From Bradyrhizobiaceae bacterium (GTDB taxonomy: Bacteria; Pseudomonadota; Alphaproteobacteria; Rhizobiales; Xanthobacteraceae), in the NCBI GenBank assembly GCA_003105195.1, contig PQAH01000201.1, positions 1 to 64,000 on the forward strand: DNA of 64,000 nucleotides. The letters run 5' to 3'. This document shows, in pieces, positions 24,180-31,747 of the stretch (the stretch's first letter is position 1; each line of letters begins with the position of its first letter). Under the pieces are notes generated by a model. It ran no database searches and was not told the origin of the DNA. It was given only the letters and a program-made list of their open reading frames with translations. Made by a program: the position numbers and the translations under genes.

Positions 24180-25244
24180 CTACCTCACCTTGCCGCGGGC
24201 CGCGACCGGGAAGACGGCCTCGACCCGGCCGCCGCGGATCCCGTAGACCTCGTCCATCATGTTGGTGACGGCGCAGCAGTGGTTCGGGATCAGATGCACG
24301 ACCTCGCCGACCTCCGGCCGCCGCGCGCAGGACGCAAGATCGACCTTGCCGTGCTCCTCGGAGAAGCCCGCGACGACCGCGTCCGGGTACTCGACGATGC
24401 GACCGAATCCCTGCGCATTGTGCTGCTCCCAGGTCAGCACCTTGGAGCCGGCGTCGAGGATCGCGCGCGACCCGGTGGGGCGGCTCACGACGGTCGCGCG
24501 CACGCGCATCGCGCAGTCGTCCCAGCCGGCGGCGCCCGCGGTCACCATCATGACGTCGTTGTAGATGTAGGTGCCGGCGCGATGCTCGGTCAGCATCGGC
24601 ACGTCGCCGACGCTGGCGACCGCCGGCGTGCCGCCGCCGGAGACGACCGGCACGGGGATTCCGGCTCCGTTGAACAGCTGCAGGGCGCGTTCCAGGAACT
24701 GGCGCGTGTCCGGCAGCTTGAGCGGAAAGGTCATCAGGCCCTCGAACTGCATGCGCGGCAGGCGCGCGGCCGCGCGGGCGAGGTCGAGAGCCGCCTGCGG
24801 GCTCTGCACCCCGGTGCGGCCGAAGCCGGTGTCGCATTCCACCAGGAAGCGGATGTCGACGTCGTGCCGCACCGCCGCCTCGGCGAGCCCGCGCGCGACG
24901 GTCTCGTTGTCGAGCACGACGGCCATGCGCTCGAGCCGCCGAACCAGCGCCGCGAGGCGCTCGGTCTTGGCGGCGCCGATCACGTTGTAGGTGAGCAGGA
25001 TGTCGTCGGCGACGCCGGCCTCGGCGAACACCTCGGCCTCGCCCAGCTTCTGGCAGGTGATGCCGACGGCGCCGGCCGCGATCTGCAGCTTCGCCAGCGC
25101 CGGGATCTTGTGGGTCTTGATGTGCGGCCGGTTGGCCACGCCGAAGCCGTCGAGGCGCTCCTGCAGGCGGCGGATATTGGCCTCGACGATGTCGAGGTCG
25201 ATCAGGACGGCGGGGGTATCGATGTCGGCGACTGCGAGCGGCAT
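24180..25244 (-). CDS. D-threonine aldolase-like PLP enzyme (alanine racemase fold)
   Basis: The 354-residue protein begins AVADIDTPAVLIDLDIVEAN and has the PLP-lysine motif RPHIKTHK near residue 40. The C-terminal metal motif HCCAV follows IPN, matching the His/Cys metal site of D-threonine aldolases and D-serine dehydratases of the DSD1 type. It would cleave D-3-hydroxy amino acids to glycine and aldehyde. Start ATG 25244 was chosen by homology; the frame remains open far upstream across the divergent gene, which is a G+C artefact. It is divergent from the PucG-like aminotransferase, so glyoxylate/glycine metabolism is a possible shared theme. Confidence 0.85.
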   Translation of the reverse strand: MPLAVADIDTPAVLIDLDIVEANIRRLQERLDGFGVANRPHIKTHKIPALAKLQIAAGAVGITCQKLGEAEVFAEAGVADDILLTYNVIGAAKTERLAALVRRLERMAVVLDNETVARGLAEAAVRHDVDIRFLVECDTGFGRTGVQSPQAALDLARAAARLPRMQFEGLMTFPLKLPDTRQFLERALQLFNGAGIPVPVVSGGGTPAVASVGDVPMLTEHRAGTYIYNDVMMVTAGAAGWDDCAMRVRATVVSRPTGSRAILDAGSKVLTWEQHNAQGFGRIVEYPDAVVAGFSEEHGKVDLASCARRPEVGEVVHLIPNHCCAVTNMMDEVYGIRGGRVEAVFPVAARGKVR

Positions 25245-25348
25245 GCTTGGTCTCCCCGACGGCTTTCGCATGGTGGTGCGCGGAGCGTCAACCTTCGCGC
25301 GCGACTGGCGGCTCGGGAATTTCCTGTCTAAGAAAGCGCGAGCCCGCC

Positions 25349-25354
25349 AGGAGG
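25349..25354 (+). promoter_or_regulatory. AGGAGG ribosome-binding site of the aminotransferase
   Basis: A full AGGAGG lies seven bases before ATG 25362, the strongest Shine-Dalgarno sequence noted in the window. Confidence 0.6.
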
Positions 25355-25361
25355 ATCCCCG

Positions 25362-26597
25362 ATGGCCGAGCAGTTCGCCGAGCTCAACCCGCCGCCGCGC
25401 CTGCTGATGGGGCCGGGCCCGGTGGACGTCGACCCGCGCGTGCTGCGCGCACTGTCGATGCCGATGCTCGGCCAGTTCGACCCGGCCTTCACGGGCTACA
25501 TGAACGAGACCATGGAGCTCTACCGGCGCGTCTACCAGACGCGCAACCGCTGGACCTTCCTGATCGACGCGACCGCGCGCGGCGGCATCGAGGGGCTTCT
25601 GGTCTCGCTGATCGCGCCCGGCGACAAGGTGCTGGTGCCGGTGTTCGGCCGCTTCGGCCACCTGCTCGCCGAGATCGCGGCGCGCTGCCGCGCCGAGGTG
25701 GTCACCGTCGCGCGCGACTGGGGCACGGTGTTCGCGCCGGACGAGATCGAGGATGCGGTCAGGCGCCACCGGCCGAAGGTGCTGGCGCTGGTGCACGGCG
25801 ACACCTCGACCACCATGGCGCAGCCGCTCGCCGGGATCGGCGAGATCTGCCGGCGCCACGACGCGATCCTCTACGTGGACGCGACCGCGACGCTCGGCGG
25901 CATGGAGGTGGCGGTCGACGACTGGAAGCTCGACGCGGTGTCGGCGGGGCTGCAGAAATGCCTGTCGGGCCCGCCCGGCTCGGCGCCGGTGACGTTCAAC
26001 GAGCGCGTGGTCGAGATCGTGCAGGCGCGCAAGCACATCGAGGCCGGCATCCGCCCGGACGACGCGGTCGCCGAGAACGGGCCGGTCATCCAGTCGAACT
26101 ATTTCGACCTCGCGATGCTGATGGACTACTGGAGCGAGGCGCGGCTCAACCACCACACCGAGGCGACCCCGATGCTCTATGCGGCGCGCGAATGCGCCCG
26201 CATCGCGCTCGCCGAGGGCCTGGAGGCGCGCTTCGCGCGGCATCGGCTGGCGAGCACGGCGCTCACCGCCGGTCTCGCCACCATGGGGCTGACGCTGTTC
26301 GGGGATCAGAAGAACAAGATGCCGAACGTCACCGGGGTGGAGATCCCGGACGGCGTCGACGGGGAACGGGTGCGCGCGATCATGCTGAACGATTTCGGCA
26401 TCGAGATCGGCACCTCGTTCGGTCCGCTCAGGGGACGGATCTGGCGGATCGGCACGATGGGATACGTGTGTCGCAAGGAGAACGTGCTCGCCTGCCTCGG
26501 CGCGCTCGAGGTGGCGCTGCGGCAGTGCGGCTTCCGGACGAAGCCGGTGTCCGGCGTCGACGCCGCGCTCGCGGTCTACCGCGAGGCGGAGGCCTGA
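25362..26597 (+). CDS. Class V aminotransferase, probably ureidoglycine-glyoxylate aminotransferase (PucG-like)
   Basis: The 411-residue PLP enzyme has GPGPVDVDPRVLRA at the start, HGDTSTTMAQPL near 145 and Lys199 in AGLQKCLSGPPG as Schiff-base lysine. It belongs to the alanine-glyoxylate aminotransferase group. The QSNYFDL segment (Asn246-Tyr247) recalls the Asn-Tyr pair that I remember as marking ureidoglycine aminotransferases such as PucG. With the UraD-UraH fusion in the same window this supports use in purine nitrogen recovery. Serine- or alanine-glyoxylate aminotransferase are the alternatives. It overlaps the converging hydrogenase-like small-subunit gene by 22 bp. Confidence 0.8.
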   Translation: MAEQFAELNPPPRLLMGPGPVDVDPRVLRALSMPMLGQFDPAFTGYMNETMELYRRVYQTRNRWTFLIDATARGGIEGLLVSLIAPGDKVLVPVFGRFGHLLAEIAARCRAEVVTVARDWGTVFAPDEIEDAVRRHRPKVLALVHGDTSTTMAQPLAGIGEICRRHDAILYVDATATLGGMEVAVDDWKLDAVSAGLQKCLSGPPGSAPVTFNERVVEIVQARKHIEAGIRPDDAVAENGPVIQSNYFDLAMLMDYWSEARLNHHTEATPMLYAARECARIALAEGLEARFARHRLASTALTAGLATMGLTLFGDQKNKMPNVTGVEIPDGVDGERVRAIMLNDFGIEIGTSFGPLRGRIWRIGTMGYVCRKENVLACLGALEVALRQCGFRTKPVSGVDAALAVYREAEA

Positions 26598-27148
26598 TCG
26601 GGCGACGCGGGCGGCGGCTCCGCGCCGGCGGCGCCGCGGTCCGGCTCGAGGAGCGCGAGCAGGCCCTTGAGCAGCGCGACCGGATCGGGCGGGCAGCCGC
26701 GGATGTGCAGGTCGACGGGCACGACCCGGGAGACGCCGCCCACCACCGCATAGCTGTCCGCGAAGATCCCGCCGTCGAGGGCGCAGTCGCCGACCGCGAC
26801 CACCCATTTCGGGTCGGGCGTGGCGTTATAGGTGCGTTCCAGAGCCTCCCGCATGTTCTTGGTCACCGGTCCCGTCACCAGCAGCACGTCGGCATGGCGC
26901 GGCGAGGCGACGAAGCGCAGGCCGAACCGCTCGAGGTCGTAGAAGGCGTTGTTGAGCGCGTGGATCTCCAACTCGCAGCCGTTGCACGACCCCGCGTCGA
27001 CCGCGCGGATCGAGAGCGAGCGGCCGAGCCGGCGCTTGGCGGCGAGGTCGACGCTCCCGGCGAGCGCCGCGAGCGCGGCCTCCTCGACCGGCGGCGCCGC
27101 CTCCGTCACCGGCCGGCGGGTCAGGTTCGCGAACAGGGTCCTGCGCAT
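26576..27148 (-). CDS. Hydrogenase-4-like Fe-S small subunit (HyfI/NuoB-like)
   Basis: The 190-residue subunit would carry one [4Fe-4S] cluster, equivalent to N2 of complex I. All four ligands are present: Cys55 and Cys58 (SCNGCELE), Cys122 (GDCALDGG) and Cys152 (RGCPPDP). The last 20 residues are Pro/Ala-rich. Start ATG 27148 lies 10 bp after the large-subunit stop. It is the last gene of the six-gene complex operon. No ferredoxin-type (HyfH/NuoI) subunit gene is found next to it. Confidence 0.88.
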   Translation of the reverse strand: MRRTLFANLTRRPVTEAAPPVEEAALAALAGSVDLAAKRRLGRSLSIRAVDAGSCNGCELEIHALNNAFYDLERFGLRFVASPRHADVLLVTGPVTKNMREALERTYNATPDPKWVVAVGDCALDGGIFADSYAVVGGVSRVVPVDLHIRGCPPDPVALLKGLLALLEPDRGAAGAEPPPASPDQASASR

Positions 27149-27158
27149 GTCGTCGAGC

Positions 27159-28673
27159 CTACAGGTCGTGCCCGGAATACGAGCAGTTGAACGACTTGTT
27201 GCAGAGCGGGAAGTCCGCGACGATGTTGCCCTCGATCGCGGCCTCCAGCAGCGGCCACTGGAACCAGGAGGGGTCGCGCAGGTGCGCATGCGCGATGCGG
27301 CCGGCCGCGTCGATGCGCACCCAGGCGAGCACGTCGCCGCGGAAGCCTTCCACCAGCGCGAGCCCCTCGCGCGCCTCGCCGGCCGCGGGCAGCCCGGCCG
27401 TGACCGGGCCGTCGGGCAGCCGGTCGAGGATGGTCTCGATCAGCGCGAGGCTCTGCTCGATCTCGCGGATGCGCACCCAGACCCGCGCGTCGACGTCGCC
27501 CTCGGTGAACACCGGAACGTCGAAGGCGAGCTCCGCATAGGGCGCGTAGCCGGGCATGCGCCGCGCGTCGAAGGCACGGCCGGAGGCGCGGCCGACATAG
27601 CCGCCCGGACACCATTGGCGCGCGAGCTCGGGCCGCAGGACCCCCGTGGTCACGGTGCGGTCCTGCAGCGAGGCCGTATTGTCGTAGAGCTCGACCAGGG
27701 TCGGAAACCGGCTGCGGATGTCGGCGACGAGGCCGCGCAGATGGGCCGCACCCTGCGGCGGCAGGTCGGCGGCGACGCCGCCCGGCACGACGCGGTCCAT
27801 CATCAGGCGGTGCCCGAAGCAGGCCTGCGCGGCGCGCAGCACGATCTCGCGCAGGATGCCGCATTCGGCATGCATGATCACGAAGGAGGCATCGTTGCAG
27901 ATCGCGCCGAAATCGCCGAGGTGATTGGCGATCCGCTCGAGCTCGGCCATCAGCGCGCGCAGCCAGACCGCGCGCGGCGGCGCCTCGACGGCGAGCGCCG
28001 ACTCCACGGCGCGTGCGAAGGCGTAGGCGTAGGCGACCGTGCTGTCGCCCGACGCGCGGCCGGCGAGGCGCGCGCCGCGCACGAGGTCGGCGCCGGCGAG
28101 GAGCTTCTCGATGCCCTTGTGGACGTAGCCGAGGCGCTGCTCCAGCCGCACCACGGTCTCGCCATTGGCCGTGAAGCGGAAATGGCCCGGCTCGATGATG
28201 CCGGCATGCACGGGGCCGACCGGGATCTGGTGCAGGTTCTCCCCGTCCACGGGCAGGAACACGTAGGGCGCGGTCGCCGAGCCCTCGGCGGGATGCGCGC
28301 CGCGGGGGTGCGTGACGCCCCAGAAGCCGAGGTCGAGCCAGGGGCGCAGGTCCCACAGGCCCCTCGCCTTGATGCCGTAGAGATCGCGGATCGCGCGCTC
28401 GAGCCGCAGCGCCGGCGGATGCGCGGCGCTGAGCGAGGGAAACTCCCCGTCGATGCAGTCGGTGCTGACCACCACGATCTCGCGCGCCGCCTCGTCGAGC
28501 GCCGCGAGATGGGCGGCCTCGCCGTCGCACCAGAGGCCGAGCAGCGCCCGCTCGCCGGCGGCGATCCCGTGGCCGACGTCGCGCCAGGCGTCGTGGCCGA
28601 CGACGAGGCGCGGCCAGGGCCGATGCGCCGCGACCCGGCGCGCACCGCTGAGCGTGTCGACCAGGCTTGGCAT
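27159..28673 (-). CDS. Hydrogenase-4-like large subunit (HyfG/NuoCD-like) lacking NiFe cysteines
   Basis: The 504-residue protein combines a NuoC-like N-terminal part (about 1-120) with a NuoD/hydrogenase large-subunit domain (LGYVHKGIEKLL, ELERIANHLGDFG). In NiFe hydrogenases the L1 motif is RxCGxC; here the aligned residues are Arg206-Ala-Ser208-Gly-Asp-Ser211, both cysteines replaced by serine. The C-terminal DPCxxC motif is also missing: the end is DFPLCNKSFNCSYSGHDL, with two Cys six residues apart. It should therefore not bind Ni-Fe or make H2, and resembles the large subunits of Ehr complexes. It lies in the cytoplasm on the membrane arm encoded upstream. Confidence 0.88.
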   Translation of the reverse strand: MPSLVDTLSGARRVAAHRPWPRLVVGHDAWRDVGHGIAAGERALLGLWCDGEAAHLAALDEAAREIVVVSTDCIDGEFPSLSAAHPPALRLERAIRDLYGIKARGLWDLRPWLDLGFWGVTHPRGAHPAEGSATAPYVFLPVDGENLHQIPVGPVHAGIIEPGHFRFTANGETVVRLEQRLGYVHKGIEKLLAGADLVRGARLAGRASGDSTVAYAYAFARAVESALAVEAPPRAVWLRALMAELERIANHLGDFGAICNDASFVIMHAECGILREIVLRAAQACFGHRLMMDRVVPGGVAADLPPQGAAHLRGLVADIRSRFPTLVELYDNTASLQDRTVTTGVLRPELARQWCPGGYVGRASGRAFDARRMPGYAPYAELAFDVPVFTEGDVDARVWVRIREIEQSLALIETILDRLPDGPVTAGLPAAGEAREGLALVEGFRGDVLAWVRIDAAGRIAHAHLRDPSWFQWPLLEAAIEGNIVADFPLCNKSFNCSYSGHDL

Positions 28674-28675
28674 GG

Positions 28676-30130
28676 CTAGCCGAGGATCCTCGCGACGTTC
28701 TGGAACCAGGTGACGAGCGGCGCCGGCAGCCAGATGCCGCCGGTCAGCACCAGCGCGAGATGCGCGTACATCGGGACGTAGGAGGCCTTGGCGGGCTCGT
28801 TCGCGCCGCGCACCTCGCCGAAGGCGATGCCGTTGAGGCGCAGCATCAGCGCGCCGAAGCCCACCAGCAGCCCGAACACCAGGGGAACCGCGAGCAGCGG
28901 CTCGCGCGCCATGGTGGAGGAGACGACCAGGAACTCGCTCATGAAGATGCCGAGCGGCGGCAGGCCGGCGATCGCCACGACGCCGATCACCAGGCCCCAG
29001 CCGAGGCCCGGATGGGACTCGGTGAGCCCGCCCATCTCGGCGATCTTCTGGGTGCCCTTCACCTGGGCGATGTGGCCGACCGCGAAGAAGATCGCCGACT
29101 TGGTCAGCGAATGCATGACCATGTGCAGCAGACCGGCGAAATTCGCGAGCGGGCCGCCCATGCCGAAGGCGAAGGCGATGATCCCCATGTGCTCGATCGA
29201 GGAATAGGCGAACATGCGCTTGATGTCGCGGCGGCGGTAGAGCATGAACGCCGCGAAGATCAGCGAGACCAGCCCGGCGATCACCATCAGGGTGCCGGGC
29301 GCGACCGCACCCGGATTGGCGGCGAGCAGCAGCTTGAAGCGCAGCAGCGCGTAGAGCGCGACGTTGAGCAGCAGGCCCGAGAGCACGGCCGAGATCGGCG
29401 TCGGGCCCTCGGCATGGGCGTCGGGCAGCCAGGCATGGAGCGGGGCGAGCCCGACCTTGGTGCCGTAGCCGAGCAGCAGGAAGACGAAGGCGAGGTTCAG
29501 GAGCCCGGTGTCGAAGCCGGCCGCACGCGCGATCAGGTTGGTCCAGATCATCGCGGCCTCCCCCTCGCCGATCTCGGGCCGGGCCGCGAGATAGACCAGG
29601 ATGGTGCCGAACAGCGCGAGCGCGATGCCGACGCTGCCGAGGATGAAGTACTTCCAGGCCGCCTCCAGCGCCGCGTGGGTGCGGTAGATGCCGACCATCA
29701 GCACGGTGGTGAGCGTGGCGAGCTCGATCGCGACCCACATCAGCCCGATATTGTTGGCGAGCAGCGCGAGGTTCATCGCGAACATCAGGACCTGGTACAT
29801 CGCGTGGTAGAAGCGCAGGTAGACCGGCGTGAGGTGGCCGGTCTCGAGCTCGTGGGCGATGTAGCTCGCGCTGAACACGCTGGTCGTGAAGGCGACGAAG
29901 GTGGTGAGGACGACGAAGACGATGTTGAGGTCGTCGACCAGCAGGTAGGGCCCGGAGGCGGGCCGCTCGACCAGCAGCGTGAGCGCGGCGAGCAGGGTCA
30001 GCAGCGTCGCCAGCATGTTGAGCCGCGCGCCCCAGCGGTAGCCCGGCAGCAGCGCCAGCACGACGGCGGCGGCGGCCGGGATCACCAGCACGGCGGCGAC
30101 CGCGTCGATGGGGAGCGGGTGCGGGATCAC
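28676..30130 (-). CDS. Hydrogenase-4-like membrane subunit F (NuoM/N-like antiporter family)
   Basis: The 484-residue polytopic protein has about 13-14 membrane helices. Its NuoL/M/N/MrpD-type core includes KYFILGSVGIALALFG, LAPLHAWLPDAHAEGPTPIS and MVMHSLTKSAIFF, with lysine and histidine residues that form the proton path in complex I. It starts within the stop of the HyfE-like gene (4-bp overlap) and ends 2 bp before the large-subunit start. Confidence 0.92.
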   Translation of the reverse strand: MIPHPLPIDAVAAVLVIPAAAAVVLALLPGYRWGARLNMLATLLTLLAALTLLVERPASGPYLLVDDLNIVFVVLTTFVAFTTSVFSASYIAHELETGHLTPVYLRFYHAMYQVLMFAMNLALLANNIGLMWVAIELATLTTVLMVGIYRTHAALEAAWKYFILGSVGIALALFGTILVYLAARPEIGEGEAAMIWTNLIARAAGFDTGLLNLAFVFLLLGYGTKVGLAPLHAWLPDAHAEGPTPISAVLSGLLLNVALYALLRFKLLLAANPGAVAPGTLMVIAGLVSLIFAAFMLYRRRDIKRMFAYSSIEHMGIIAFAFGMGGPLANFAGLLHMVMHSLTKSAIFFAVGHIAQVKGTQKIAEMGGLTESHPGLGWGLVIGVVAIAGLPPLGIFMSEFLVVSSTMAREPLLAVPLVFGLLVGFGALMLRLNGIAFGEVRGANEPAKASYVPMYAHLALVLTGGIWLPAPLVTWFQNVARILG

Positions 30131-30789
30131 GGCCGCTCGCCCCGGAAGCGGTCGAGCGCGTGCACGTCGACGGTGTCGAAGCGCTCGCGGATGCGGAACA
30201 GGAAGATGCCGATCACGATGAAGGCGATCAGCACCGAGAAGGCGACGCTGATCTCGACCACCAGCGGCATGCCCTTGGCGCCGGTCGCGGCGAGGATCAG
30301 GCCGTTCTCCAGCGACATGAAGCCGACCACCTGGCTCACCGCGTTGCGCCGCGTGACCATCATCAGGAGGCCGAGCAGGACGACCGCGAGCGCGAAGGCG
30401 AGGTCCTCGCGGGTGAGCGGATCGGCGGTCTCCGTGACGCGCAGCATGATCACCATGGACAGAGCGACCAGGCCGATGCCGACCAGCATGGTGAGGCCGA
30501 TGCCGACCGCGGTCTCGATCTCGCGGTGGATGCCGAGCCGGGCGATGATCCGGTGCAGCGCGACCGGGATGAACACCGCCTTGAACACGAGCGCGATCGC
30601 CGCCGTGACGTAGAGATGCGGCGCGTGCTGGACATAGGCCTGCCAGGCGACCGAGAGCGCGAGCACCGCGGCATGCAGTGCGAAGACGTTGAGCAGCGCG
30701 TAGAGCCTCACCTGGTAGAGCTGGATGAAGCTCACCAGGACGAGCGAGCCGGCCAGGAGATGGGCGACGTCGAACTCGAGCCCGCGCAT
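30127..30789 (-). CDS. Hydrogenase-4-like membrane subunit E (NuoK-like)
   Basis: The 220-residue membrane protein has about six to seven helices. Its second half resembles NuoK/MnhC (VVGFMSLENGLILAATGAKG, with the membrane Glu typical of NuoK). An extra N-terminal set of helices is the normal HyfE layout. It ends four bases inside the next gene's start and begins one base after the HyfC-like stop. Confidence 0.9.
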   Translation of the reverse strand: MRGLEFDVAHLLAGSLVLVSFIQLYQVRLYALLNVFALHAAVLALSVAWQAYVQHAPHLYVTAAIALVFKAVFIPVALHRIIARLGIHREIETAVGIGLTMLVGIGLVALSMVIMLRVTETADPLTREDLAFALAVVLLGLLMMVTRRNAVSQVVGFMSLENGLILAATGAKGMPLVVEISVAFSVLIAFIVIGIFLFRIRERFDTVDVHALDRFRGERP

Positions 30790-30790
30790 C

Positions 30791-31747
30791 TCACAGGCTC
30801 CTGGAGACGAAGAGGAGAAGGGTGCCGAGCAGGCCGAGCATCAGGGCGGCGCCGAGGAACTCCGGCACGCGGAACACGCGCATCTTGGCGATCGAGGCCT
30901 CGAACACGGCGAGCAGCGCGCCCAGGCCGGCGAGCTTGAGCGCGTAGAGCGCGGCGCCGAGCAGATATCCGAGCGGCCCGTCGCCGGGCGCGGCGAGCCC
31001 CCAGGGCACGAAGATGCAGGCGATCAGCGACACGTAGAGCAGCAGCTTGAGGGAGGCGGCGAGCTCGATGAGCGCGAGATGGCGCCCGGCATATTCGAGG
31101 ACCATGGCCTCGTGCACCATGGTGAGCTCGAGATGGGTCGCCGGATTGTCGACCGGGATGCGCGCGTTCTCGGCGAGCGCGACCATGATCATGGCGATCA
31201 AGGCGAGGCCGAGCGACACGCGCAGGCCGACCTCCGGCGAGGCCATGGTCCCGGCGACGCTGGAGAGCTGGGTCGAGCCGGCGACCAGCGCGAGGGTGAA
31301 CACGATCATGATCATCGCGGGCTCGGCGAGCGAAGCGAACATCATCTCGCGGCTCGAGCCGATGCCGCCGAAGGAGGTGCCGACGTCCATGCCGGCGAGG
31401 GCCAGGAAGAAGCGCGCGCTCGCCAGGAACGCGATGATGGCGATGAGATCGGCCGACCAGCTGAAGATGAGGCCGGTCGCGAAGGTCGGCACCAGGGCGG
31501 CGGCCACCCAGGTGGCGGCGAACACCACGTAGGGGACGACGCGGAACAGCCACGAGGCGCTCTCGGCGACGATCGCGTCCTTGCGCAGCAGCCGCACGAA
31601 GTCGCGATAGGGCTGGAGCAGCGGGGGCCCGCGCCGGCGCAGGACGCGCGCCCGCACCTTGCGCACGAGGCCGGTGAGCAGCGGCGCGGCGAGGAGCACC
31701 AGCAGCATCTGCAGGCCCTGGATCGCGAGGTCGAGGATCAGGGCCAT
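30791..31747 (-). CDS. Hydrogenase-4-like membrane subunit C (NuoH-like)
   Basis: The 318-residue protein has eight or so helices and the NuoH/HyfC signatures LLQPYRDFVRLLRKD near residue 45 and ENARIPVDNPATHLELTMVHEAM near 190. This subunit couples the hydrophilic arm to the antiporter-like subunits. Start ATG 31747 overlaps the HyfB-like stop by 10 bp. A longer frame that runs upstream to 34387 is antisense-free but not homologous and was discarded. Confidence 0.92.
   Translation of the reverse strand: MALILDLAIQGLQMLLVLLAAPLLTGLVRKVRARVLRRRGPPLLQPYRDFVRLLRKDAIVAESASWLFRVVPYVVFAATWVAAALVPTFATGLIFSWSADLIAIIAFLASARFFLALAGMDVGTSFGGIGSSREMMFASLAEPAMIMIVFTLALVAGSTQLSSVAGTMASPEVGLRVSLGLALIAMIMVALAENARIPVDNPATHLELTMVHEAMVLEYAGRHLALIELAASLKLLLYVSLIACIFVPWGLAAPGDGPLGYLLGAALYALKLAGLGALLAVFEASIAKMRVFRVPEFLGAALMLGLLGTLLLFVSRSL

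Noticed and set aside
24180..26807. 875-codon minus-strand frame joining the D-threonine-aldolase-like gene to sequence opposite the aminotransferase
   Set aside because: Homology begins at 25244; upstream codons are antisense to the PucG-like gene.
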